A stretch of DNA of 5,941 bases from JACOVP01 sp035289145 (GCA_035289145.1 DATDXZ010000080.1:1-5941), one strand, 5' to 3'. Shown: positions 1-5,775, counted from the first letter of the stretch. Notes: generated by a model from the sequence alone, not told the origin. Numbers and translations are program-made.

Positions 1-1
1 A

Positions 2-127
2 GGTCTCCGTAGCGCTTATCGGTACAGGGGCTACTACCTGAATTGCTGGTACGTCAGGCTCTTGAATTCTTATGCTGACGGTCGGGTACAAGTCGTCCAA
101 AAAGACCCGAAGGGTCGCGCCGCTTAA
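2..127 (+). CDS. C-terminal end of an unidentified protein (partial at left edge)
   Basis: An open frame enters from the left edge and ends at TAA 125-127, giving 41 residues that are rich in Tyr and Arg (YRYRGYY near the start) and end in DPKGRAA. I do not recognise the family. Codons look used rather than random, but they are GC-richer than the rest of the window: Arg is CGT, CGG, AGG and CGC, where neighbours mostly use AGA and CGC/CGA, and many third positions are C. The stop lies 26 nt before the next gene, which has a good SD, so both could share a transcript. A short perfect hairpin (GACCC-GAA-GGGTC, 104-116) lies within it and has no T-run after it. A chance open frame at a window edge cannot be excluded. 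The gene body to the left would decide. Confidence 0.45.
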   Translation, partial: GLRSAYRYRGYYLNCWYVRLLNSYADGRVQVVQKDPKGRAA

Positions 128-132
128 AAATA

Positions 133-147
133 AATAACTTAGGAGAA
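133..147 (+). promoter_or_regulatory. Shine-Dalgarno block before the 154 gene
   Basis: AATAACTTAGGAGAA contains AGGAG at 141-145, 8 nt before ATG 154, which is near-ideal spacing and fixes that start. Nearly the same 15-mer recurs at 506-520 (14 of 15 identical) before the next gene. A weak TATA-like stretch (TTAAAAATAA, 124-133) overlaps the upstream stop codon. It lies about 25 nt before the ATG, so an additional promoter is possible but not needed. Confidence 0.65.
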
Positions 148-153
148 CATACT

Positions 154-510
154 ATGACTGAAGTACCACCATCTCAAGAACCTTTAGAAACTACAGTAGC
201 AACCACATCACAGAAAGTGGAACAACCAGAAAAAATCAAACCATTGACTTTAACAGAATTAATTGGTGGTCTTGCAAAAGGTCTTATTCCTCTTGCTGTC
301 GGCACTGCTGGCGGATACTGGGTAACTGGTGGTCCTGGAGGAGCTGGCACAGGTCTCTTTCTAACATCACTAGGCATGGAATGGTTAAGAGAAAATGATA
401 TTTCCAGATCAGGATATGTGGCAGACTTTTGTTATGGCACCGGTGTGGTTGTAGGCGTAGCGATGGGGCTCATTACAATTTATATTAATGGTCAACAACA
501 TAAGGAATAA
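154..510 (+). CDS. Small glycine-rich membrane protein, unknown function
   Basis: This is a 118-residue protein of unrecognised family. Residues 1-30 are polar and rich in Pro, Glu, Thr and Gln, so the tail is probably cytosolic and disordered. Two or three hydrophobic segments follow: about 39-58, a Gly-rich stretch at 59-78 (GGPGGAGTG), and a clear helix at about 92-111 ending in a short polar tail. The loop around 79-91 is charged. There is no cleavable signal peptide and no catalytic motif. The Gly-rich hydrophobic centre could form a hairpin in the bilayer or a small oligomeric channel, but that is speculation. The start is ATG 154 with AGGAG 8 nt upstream. It lies between the left-edge partial gene and a second small unknown gene on the same strand, probably as one operon that ends before pheS. 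Confidence 0.75.
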   Translation: MTEVPPSQEPLETTVATTSQKVEQPEKIKPLTLTELIGGLAKGLIPLAVGTAGGYWVTGGPGGAGTGLFLTSLGMEWLRENDISRSGYVADFCYGTGVVVGVAMGLITIYINGQQHKE

Positions 511-520
511 CTCAGGAGAA
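506..520 (+). promoter_or_regulatory. Shine-Dalgarno block before the second small gene
   Basis: AATAACTCAGGAGAA includes the TAA stop of the upstream gene (508-510) and AGGAG at 514-518. It copies the block at 133-147 with one difference. At the 8-nt spacing used by the first gene the in-frame codon is CTA (527-529). The first conventional start is GTG 533, 14 nt away, so the start of the second gene is uncertain. Confidence 0.5.
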
Positions 521-532
521 ATCACCCTATCA

Positions 533-940
533 GTGATACCACCAACCTTACAACGTTCTTCTGTAACTTCGATTCACTTTGCTACTGTTCCTTCTGCAAC
601 TACTCTGGAAGTAAGCATGGATCTCATGCCCGGGACACACTGGAATTTTATTCGACGTCTAGACGGCCTCTATCTTCACGGACCTACTGGGGAAGCACAG
701 AAAAAATCTACTCTGCTATCTCCCTATCTTGATCCTGAACTTTTCTTGAGAAAGCCAGTAAGACTTCGAGTTACTGAATCTTCATGCACTTTCACGTTCC
801 CTAATATCTCCTCTCTATTTTACAGCGCAAACGGTGAACCTCCTTATATTTCTCTTGGTCATGCAACAAACTTTCTAGGACCTAAACAGCATAGATTTCG
901 TTTTGGCTCTTCCTTGGAATTCAGTTTGGACATTCCTTGA
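533..940 (+). CDS. Hypothetical protein, unrecognised, probably beta-rich
   Basis: About 135 residues from GTG 533. The frame stays open upstream to ATG 488, which would give 150 residues and overlap the previous gene by 23 nt. I prefer GTG 533 because an AGGAG (514-518) lies after the previous stop codon and would be translated if ATG 488 were used. The 14-nt spacing is long, however, and no SD precedes ATG 488. The family is not recognised. The protein has no membrane segment or signal peptide. Alternating polar/hydrophobic stretches (LEVSMDL, VRLRVTES, TFTFPNIS, HRFRFGSSLEFSLDIP) suggest beta strands in a soluble fold. There are no Cys or His clusters and no nucleotide-binding motif. Codon use matches neighbours. 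It ends 49 bp before pheS, with the pheS promoter in between. Confidence 0.5.
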   Translation: MIPPTLQRSSVTSIHFATVPSATTLEVSMDLMPGTHWNFIRRLDGLYLHGPTGEAQKKSTLLSPYLDPELFLRKPVRLRVTESSCTFTFPNISSLFYSANGEPPYISLGHATNFLGPKQHRFRFGSSLEFSLDIP

Positions 941-950
941 TATTATTTTC

Positions 951-969
951 CAAAGCAAAGCTTTTAAAC
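951..969 (+). promoter_or_regulatory. pheS promoter (BRE plus TATA box)
   Basis: CTTTTAAAC (961-969) is an archaeal TATA-like box, preceded by a purine-rich CAAAGCAAAG (951-960) in the position of the TFB recognition element. Its centre is about 25 nt before ATG 990, which would place the transcription start on or next to the start codon. No SD precedes ATG 990, so pheS is probably translated from a leaderless mRNA. Confidence 0.55.
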
Positions 970-989
970 AACCTTCCTTTCGTAGTTAT

Positions 990-2498
990 ATGGGTGATCA
1001 TGACAAACTTATTGCTACTTTACATCCTCTAGAGAGACAACTCTTGCCTTTTCTGGTAGACAACATTACTGTCGAGGAATTGAAAGCTAAGACTGGGATG
1101 CAGGATGTTGAAATTATCAGAGCTTTACAATGGCTGGGCAATAAACAAGCACTCACTCTTGGAAAGACGTCACGATTCATCATTTCTTTAGGCACTAATG
1201 GCCAATTTTATTTATCGCAGGGATTACCAGAGCGAAGATTTTTGGATGCCTTGTCAGAAAGACCTTTGTCTTTGAATTCTGTTCGAGAGCAAGCTAGTCT
1301 GAACGGTGATGAACTGAATGTCTGTGTTGGGAGATTGAAAAAGTTAGGCGCGATTCTTTTTGGACAAGAACTTAGTTTGACACCACGAGGCAGACAACTC
1401 TCGCAATCAACTTTTCCAGAAGAGCACTTCCTAGGATCATTACCTAAAGATGCTGCAACTTTGAATCCAGAAGAAACAAAACTGTATCAAGATCTCAAAG
1501 AGCGCAGAGATTTTATTCAGACTAAAGAAGAGAAGACCTTTACTGTCACATTGACAGATTTAGGCAGACACTTAACTACTGCTGAACTACCGACAGACTT
1601 TGTAGATACTATCACCCCTGATGTGCTACGCACCGGTGTCTGGAAAACTGGCACGTTTCGCAGATACGACACTGAAATTAATGTTCCTAAACTAACTGGT
1701 GGCAGATCTCATCCACTCTCTCTCTTAATCAGAAAGATAAGACGCATCTTCATGGATATGGGCTTTCAGGAAATGGAAGGACCTTGGGTGGAAAGCGCTT
1801 TCTGGTGCATGGATAGCATGTGGATACCGCAAGACCATCCTTCACGCGAGATGCAAGACACGTTCTACTTACCTTATCAAGGAACTTTGCCTGAAGAACT
1901 TGCGAAGAAAGTTGCTGTCAGCCATGAGACTGGTGGCAAAACAGGATCGAAAGGCTACAAATATACATGGAATCCAGCTGTTGCCAAACAATTATTACTA
2001 CGGACGCACACGACTGCCACAACCTTCAGATATTTCGGAGAAAAAAACATTCAAGCTCCTGCAAAATATTTCTATGTGGGCAGAATCTTCAGAAATGAAT
2101 CTTTGGATGCGACACACTTGAATGAATTCCACCAGGTTGAAGGCTTTATCATGGATGATGGACTTACCTTACGAGACTTGATGGGGTATATAAAAGAATT
2201 TTATGCTAGCCTAGGTGTCACGAAAATTAAATTCAAGCCTACTTATAATCCTTATACTGAGCCGTCGATGGAATGCTATGGCTATAATGAACACTTGGGA
2301 ACATGGATTGAGCTGATTAATTCCGGTATTTTCAGACCAGAGTCTCTTGAACCTTTTGGCATTACCAAACCTGTGATTGCTTGGGGATTTGGGCTGGAGA
2401 GATTAGCCATGTTGGTTTATGGGCAGAAGGATATTCGCCAAGTCTTCGGCACTTTAACTGATTTAGATTTCTTAAGGAGTTATCCTTATCCGAAGTGA
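990..2498 (+). CDS. pheS: Phenylalanine--tRNA ligase alpha subunit (archaeal type)
   Basis: PheS is the catalytic subunit of the cytosolic alpha2-beta2 enzyme that activates phenylalanine with ATP and charges tRNA-Phe. From ATG 990 it has 502 residues. Residues 1-230 form the N-terminal extension of archaeal/eukaryotic PheS, with winged-helix-like repeats (about 10-70 and 80-140, for example TVEELKAKTGMQDVEIIRAL). The class II synthetase core follows. Motif 1 starts at HPLSLLIRKIRRIF (241-254) and ends in EGP (263-265). The QLLLRTHTT segment spans about 334-342. Motif 2 runs from VGRIFRNE (363-370) to HQVEGF (381-386). Motif 3 is GFGLERLAMLVYG (467-479), with the conserved Arg. The open frame extends upstream to a TTG at 903, but that part overlaps the preceding gene and lacks family similarity. 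ATG 990 fits both the normal N-terminus and the TATA spacing. pheT starts 6 nt after the stop. Confidence 0.96.
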   Translation: MGDHDKLIATLHPLERQLLPFLVDNITVEELKAKTGMQDVEIIRALQWLGNKQALTLGKTSRFIISLGTNGQFYLSQGLPERRFLDALSERPLSLNSVREQASLNGDELNVCVGRLKKLGAILFGQELSLTPRGRQLSQSTFPEEHFLGSLPKDAATLNPEETKLYQDLKERRDFIQTKEEKTFTVTLTDLGRHLTTAELPTDFVDTITPDVLRTGVWKTGTFRRYDTEINVPKLTGGRSHPLSLLIRKIRRIFMDMGFQEMEGPWVESAFWCMDSMWIPQDHPSREMQDTFYLPYQGTLPEELAKKVAVSHETGGKTGSKGYKYTWNPAVAKQLLLRTHTTATTFRYFGEKNIQAPAKYFYVGRIFRNESLDATHLNEFHQVEGFIMDDGLTLRDLMGYIKEFYASLGVTKIKFKPTYNPYTEPSMECYGYNEHLGTWIELINSGIFRPESLEPFGITKPVIAWGFGLERLAMLVYGQKDIRQVFGTLTDLDFLRSYPYPK

Positions 2499-2504
2499 TG
2501 TTTC

Positions 2505-4166
2505 ATGGTAAAAGTTGATATTAGTCATCGCATATTGGAACATTTCATTGGGAAACGCATAACGCGTGATGCATTTGAAGAACTCTTGTTTACTTTAGGC
2601 TATGAATTAGAGAACGTTGATGGAGACCTATGGACTGTTGATATCACCGCTGACAGACCTGATCTGGTTTCTACTGCAGGCATTGCGCGCTTGCTGAAAG
2701 CTTATCTAGGCATCGCTTCAGGATTGCCAAACTATGTTGTGAAGAAGAGCGACTATCGTGTTGTCATTAACCCGAATGTCCAGCATGTCAGACCTTATAC
2801 TGTCGCTGCTGTCGTGAAAGGCTTACAGTTAACAGAAGACAGCTTGAAAGAGATTATCGGCATCCAAGAGAAACTACACGCCACATTTGGACGCCAAAGA
2901 AAAAAAGTTGCTATTGGCATCTACCCTTTGGATAAAATTATCTGGCCTATCTCTTATTTTGCCGAAGATCCTAAAAAAATATCTTTTATTCCTTTGGATT
3001 TTGACAAGCAACTTCGCGCTGATGAAATCTTAGAACAACATCCTACGGGCGTGACTTATAAACATCTGCTGGCAGATATGCAGTTGTATCCTTTCTTCAT
3101 GGATGCGAAGAAACAAGTGCTTTCCATGCCACCTATAATTAACTCTCAACATTTGGGAAAAGTAACTCCACAGACTCGAGATATATTCATAGAATGCAGC
3201 GGCCATGATTTTCATGCACAGAACATCATCTTGAATATTTTAGTTGCGCTTTTAGCAGATATGGGTGGCACTCTTTACGCAGTCACTCTAGAATATGGCC
3301 CTAAGAAGTTGATTACTCCCTATCTCGTTGCTGAGAAAATGGCTGTTCCTTTAGCTTTATTTGAACGCATTCTAGGGATTATACTTACTCATGGACCATT
3401 GAAAGAACTTCTGGGAAAAATGCAGTATGGTCTTGAGAAGATCGATGACAAGCACATTTACGTCTTGATTCCTGCTTTTAGAGGCGATATTTGGCATCCT
3501 GTTGATGTTGTTGATGATGTTGTGCGAGCTTATGGAATTAACAAACTAGAGTTGTCAAAAAAACCTGTTGCAACGACTGGAGGAACGACGAAACGTGTCC
3601 AGACAGAGGAACAGATTGCTGATTTACTTATTGGTTTAGACATGTTGCAGACGTTTACTTTCGCCTTGACTACTCGAGTGGACCAATTCACTAAAATGAA
3701 CTTACCTCAGCAAGAGCACATCTCTCTCGGAAAGACCGCAGACGAAAGCGTGAATATGATTCGCTGCTGGCTACTGCCTGAACTCATGAAATTACTTTAT
3801 CATAATAAGAGCAGATCTTATCCGCAAAAATTGTTTGAGATCAACTTTGTTGTGGAGCCTGACGAGCATGCAGATGTCCGATCACGCAACGTTTTGAAGT
3901 TCAGCGGCGTACTCTGCGACGAGAAAGTGAGCTTTACTGATGCACGACAAACTGTCGAATACGTCTTGGATCGTCTCAATGTTGGCTACGCTTGGCAAGA
4001 AACTGAACATAATTCTTTCATTCCTGGACGTGCCGCCAAGCTTGTTGTTGACAGCAAAGAGATTGGCTTCTGCGGCGAATTACATCCACAAGTCTTAGAA
4101 AACTGGGGATTACAATTACCTGTTGCCGGTTTTGAATTAGATTTAGAAAAGCTATTTAGTTTCTAA
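2505..4166 (+). CDS. pheT: Phenylalanine--tRNA ligase beta subunit (archaeal type)
   Basis: PheT is the structural and editing partner of PheS. Its B3/B4 domain hydrolyses mischarged Tyr-tRNA-Phe, and its B5 and core domains build the heterotetramer. It has 553 residues, normal for archaea and much shorter than the roughly 800 of bacteria. The N-terminal B1-like domain (1-70) includes DITADRPDLVST (46-57). B3/B4 covers about 90-255, with PLDFDKQLRADEILEQHPTG (163-182) and PPIINS (209-214) plus ECSGHD (230-235). B5 covers about 275-350, with PAFRGDIWHPVDVVDDVVRA (323-342). The catalytic-like core at 355-553 ends with PGRAAKLVV (507-515) and GFCGELHPQVLENWGL (521-536). ATG 2505 is 6 nt after the pheS stop. 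No SD sits at normal distance, since the nearest AAGGAG (2474-2479) is 25 nt upstream, so translation may depend on coupling to pheS. Confidence 0.96.
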   Translation: MVKVDISHRILEHFIGKRITRDAFEELLFTLGYELENVDGDLWTVDITADRPDLVSTAGIARLLKAYLGIASGLPNYVVKKSDYRVVINPNVQHVRPYTVAAVVKGLQLTEDSLKEIIGIQEKLHATFGRQRKKVAIGIYPLDKIIWPISYFAEDPKKISFIPLDFDKQLRADEILEQHPTGVTYKHLLADMQLYPFFMDAKKQVLSMPPIINSQHLGKVTPQTRDIFIECSGHDFHAQNIILNILVALLADMGGTLYAVTLEYGPKKLITPYLVAEKMAVPLALFERILGIILTHGPLKELLGKMQYGLEKIDDKHIYVLIPAFRGDIWHPVDVVDDVVRAYGINKLELSKKPVATTGGTTKRVQTEEQIADLLIGLDMLQTFTFALTTRVDQFTKMNLPQQEHISLGKTADESVNMIRCWLLPELMKLLYHNKSRSYPQKLFEINFVVEPDEHADVRSRNVLKFSGVLCDEKVSFTDARQTVEYVLDRLNVGYAWQETEHNSFIPGRAAKLVVDSKEIGFCGELHPQVLENWGLQLPVAGFELDLEKLFSF

Positions 4167-4553
4167 TATTGTCTGTCAAGAATTTTTTTAGAGCTCGCAA
4201 ATCTTTTATCTTCGGATTATAATAATGCGTTTTTATACCCATGGATTGAGCATTTTTTGCTGCCTCTGGCTTATGCTCAAAATAAATAACATCCTCTTTT
4301 TTAAACAAAAATGGCTAAGCATCATTTAATAGTATCTTGGTTCAGTTTTTTCTGGGTTATGCTTTAGTGTAAATACCTCATAAGGCATCTTATCTAAACA
4401 AAATTTCTTTAACTGTTCATCATTTGCTCCTGTAATAATAATTTTTCTATTTTTGAAATTATCTAATATCTCCCGCGTCTCTTTAAATATCTTAAAACTA
4501 CCCTCACTTTCTATAACAAATGCATTTACTGCATCAACTAGAATTGTTTTCAT
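4156..4553 (-). pseudogene. Small HAD-like protein, interrupted by a stop and a frame change
   Basis: The first reading frame runs from ATG 4553 (TTG 4562 is an alternative with AAGGT nearby upstream) for 75 residues to TAA 4328-4326. It shows HAD-fold segments: ILVDAVNAF (4-12, motif I), IIITGANDEQ (38-47, motif II Thr41) and LKHNPEKTEPRYY (63-75, motif III Lys). The missing C-terminus is still present downstream. After the TAA the same frame reads MMLSHFCLK. A one-base backward shift at 4305-4299 (TTTAAAA) then gives KEDVIYFEHKPEAA, QSMGIK and KDLRALKKFL, ending at TAA 4158-4156. Joined, this makes about 132 residues with a complete HAD-like order. Two separate lesions favour a recent pseudogene or sequence error over recoding. 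Motif I reads DAVN rather than DxD, and motif IV reads YFEH rather than a DD or GD pair, so even an intact form may not be a standard phosphatase. It overlaps the rhodanese 3' end by 20 nt and the pheT 3' end by 11 bp. Confidence 0.7.
4183..4189 (+). terminator. T-tract terminator after pheT
   Basis: A run of seven T lies 17 nt after the pheT stop on the plus strand, with further T-runs at about 4204-4213 and 4230-4235. Archaeal RNA polymerase stops at such T-rich tracts without a hairpin. The tract lies inside the antisense HAD-like gene. It is a weak call because the region is AT-rich anyway. Confidence 0.35.
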
Positions 4554-4833
4554 ATGTTTCAAAACTACCTTGTAAATGGCAAACTTTCTTGTAGCCTTTA
4601 GCTTGCAAGAATTTCAGAATACGATGACTGCGAATACCATGTAGACAATAAACTACTACTAGCTTATCTTTTGGAATTTTTCCTTCGCGCTCTGCCCATT
4701 CGAACGTACTAAAAGGAATATTCTCCGCTCCTTCAATGTGTCCTTCTCGATATTCCCAGTCTTCACAAACATCAATCAATTTGTATTTCCTCTTCTCTCT
4801 TTTTAACTCTTCTGGAGAAATTTGGTCTTTCAT
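4534..4833 (-). CDS. Single-domain rhodanese-like protein
   Basis: This 99-residue protein fits a single rhodanese domain, which carries sulfane sulfur as a cysteine persulfide. Visible marks are the LIDVCEDWEY strand/turn (19-28), the family signature GHIEGAENIPFS (31-42), the VVVYCLHGIRSH active-site loop (59-70) with catalytic Cys63 and Arg68, and LQGSFETY (87-94), a variant of the usual GG(x)W end. The six-residue loop after the Cys fits sulfurtransferases rather than Cdc25-like phosphatases. There is no signal peptide, so it acts in the cytosol. Its ATG overlaps the stop of the upstream membrane-protein gene (ATGA, 4830-4833), so the two are translationally coupled and likely act together. 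Cys23 and Cys85 could accept sulfur or form disulfides. The donor and acceptor of sulfur are unknown. Confidence 0.9.
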   Translation of the reverse strand: MKDQISPEELKREKRKYKLIDVCEDWEYREGHIEGAENIPFSTFEWAEREGKIPKDKLVVVYCLHGIRSHRILKFLQAKGYKKVCHLQGSFETYENNSS

Positions 4834-5432
4834 CTCTTCTTCTTGAAATTTATCTTACAACTATTACCATCAGCTATACGAGATGCTAATGATCCTGTTG
4901 AACCTGCAAGCAAGACTATACTCAATGCACTGATCTCTATTCCTTTGAACGGCAAATATGTTAATGCGCTTGTTAATCCGACTGCTGATAATAAACCAAT
5001 ACCACATGATGCACATCCTGGCGCAGCCAATCCTAAGATTGCACCAATGGTGGTTGTCTTTCCATCATGCGCTGAAAATATTTTTTCCATTCTTACTTTA
5101 TAAGTGATGAGGCTTACCATGACTCCCACCAACACTGCGATAATTGTGAGCATTACAAAGGAAGTTTGAGTCATATTTGCTATACCTCCTCGAATAAGTG
5201 CTATAACAAACTGTGCATAACGGCTTCCTGTGAGCGTTGTCGCTACCTGCACTATTGTATCTATATTTGGAAGCACTATATTTATCACGAAAAAGATTCC
5301 TGCAATTATCAAACTTAACACCCAGTACTGCGGTTTTTGAAAGACTTCAATCAGCCCCTTTCTTATCTTTTCCATCTTTTTTTGCATCTCTTTATAATCT
5401 CCCTTTCCCTTTAAATACTTCACTACATCCAT
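4830..5432 (-). CDS. Multi-pass membrane protein with GCASCG (CxxC) motif
   Basis: This is a 200-residue integral membrane protein. A basic N-terminal amphipathic region (1-34, many Lys) precedes helices at about 37-57, 91-110, 127-150 and 165-184, with a possible re-entrant stretch around 72-86. The most striking feature is APGCASCGIGLLS (137-149) inside the third helix, which places Cys140 and Cys143 in or near the bilayer. LPFKGIEISALS (160-171) follows and probably also belongs to the conserved core. A third Cys (192) sits in the basic C-tail. I do not know a named family. A buried CxxC could be redox-active, bind metal or carry a persulfide. The 4-nt overlap with a rhodanese gene supports a sulfur or thiol role, by inference only. 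ATG 5432 is the first start and lies about 28 nt from a TATA-like box on this strand. Confidence 0.85.
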   Translation of the reverse strand: MDVVKYLKGKGDYKEMQKKMEKIRKGLIEVFQKPQYWVLSLIIAGIFFVINIVLPNIDTIVQVATTLTGSRYAQFVIALIRGGIANMTQTSFVMLTIIAVLVGVMVSLITYKVRMEKIFSAHDGKTTTIGAILGLAAPGCASCGIGLLSAVGLTSALTYLPFKGIEISALSIVLLAGSTGSLASRIADGNSCKINFKKKR

Positions 5433-5442
5433 TTAAACACAA

Positions 5443-5452
5443 CTTATATATA
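5443..5452 (+). promoter_or_regulatory. TATA box for the plus-strand 89-residue gene
   Basis: CTTATATATA is a near-consensus archaeal TATA box. Its centre is about 26 nt before ATG 5474, so the transcript would begin at or just before the start codon, and no SD is present. The upstream ACACAA stretch is in the place of a BRE. The box is nearly palindromic, but its distance to the divergent ATG at 5432 (about 15 nt) is too short to serve that gene. Confidence 0.65.
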
Positions 5453-5455
5453 GCT

Positions 5456-5464
5456 CCTTATACT
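5456..5464 (-). promoter_or_regulatory. TATA-like box for the minus-strand membrane protein/rhodanese operon
   Basis: Read on the minus strand this is AGTATAAGG, with a purine-rich AAAAAGAAG directly upstream as a BRE candidate. The centre is about 28 nt before ATG 5432, again implying a leaderless mRNA. It lies next to the plus-strand box, so TBP/TFB binding at the two promoters may compete. Confidence 0.45.
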
Positions 5465-5473
5465 CTTCTTTTT

Positions 5474-5743
5474 ATGCAAAAAAAACAATCTTTACGAACA
5501 GCTGTGCCTATTCAAAATAAGCATGACTCTCATTATCTGGGAATTTTTGTTGCACTTCTTATAGCACTCGTATTGTTCGGTGTCTATTCACCAGTCAGCT
5601 TTTCTAGCGATGTTACTGGCGGACCAGTTGTCGATGTACTTGCAACAAATTCACCATCGTCAGCGCTCTTCTTGTTCGCATTATTGTTCGGCATCTTACT
5701 TTTATTTTTCTTTACACATCGCATGATGTCCCGCGTGATCTAA
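5474..5743 (+). CDS. Small two-helix membrane protein, unknown function
   Basis: An 89-residue protein from ATG 5474. The frame is open further upstream to 5237, but that part lies antisense to the divergent gene and contains no reason to be coding, while the TATA box at 5443-5452 sets this start. The N-terminus is basic (MQKKQSLR). Helix 1 spans about 21-38 (GIFVALLIALVLFGVY), a 24-residue loop rich in Ser, Val and Pro spans 39-62 (SFSSDVTGGPVVDVLA), and helix 2 spans about 63-80, followed by a basic tail (THRMMSR). By the positive-inside rule both ends face the cytosol and the loop faces outside. No family is recognised and there is no catalytic residue pattern. It shares its promoter region with the CxxC membrane-protein/rhodanese operon, so related control is possible. 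Confidence 0.7.
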   Translation: MQKKQSLRTAVPIQNKHDSHYLGIFVALLIALVLFGVYSPVSFSSDVTGGPVVDVLATNSPSSALFLFALLFGILLLFFFTHRMMSRVI

Positions 5744-5744
5744 G

Positions 5745-5775
5745 TTCTTTTTTCCAACATTTTTTTATTCTTTTC
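5745..5775 (+). terminator. T-rich terminator after the two-helix membrane protein
   Basis: Two T-runs, six T at 5748-5753 and seven T at 5760-5766, followed by more T-rich sequence, begin directly after the stop codon at 5741-5743. This is the usual archaeal intrinsic termination signal, with no hairpin. Confidence 0.6.

Noticed and set aside
104..116. GACCC-GAA-GGGTC hairpin as a terminator
   Set aside because: Lies within the open frame and is followed by GCGCCGC, then an A-rich stretch, not a T-run.
174..377. Minus-strand open frame of 67 codons
   Set aside because: Lies antisense inside the SD-led membrane-protein gene; Pro/Arg-rich translation typical of a shadow frame, with no promoter or SD.
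903..989. Upstream extension of pheS from TTG 903
   Set aside because: Overlaps the previous gene and the pheS TATA box, and the extra 29 residues do not look like a PheS N-terminus.
998..1195. Minus-strand open frame of 65 codons
   Set aside because: Antisense to the certain pheS coding sequence, with no family features.
1900..2121. Plus-strand open frame of 73 codons
   Set aside because: Out of frame within the catalytic core of pheS, which is fully explained by the synthetase motifs.
3030..3215. Minus-strand open frame of 61 codons
   Set aside because: Antisense within the B3/B4 domain of pheT.
4822..5103. Plus-strand open frame of 93 codons
   Set aside because: Antisense to the CxxC membrane protein, whose helices, motif and overlap with the rhodanese make the minus strand the coding one.
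5237..5473. Upstream extension of the two-helix membrane-protein gene
   Set aside because: Runs antisense through the divergent gene and across its own TATA box; ATG 5474 fits promoter spacing.
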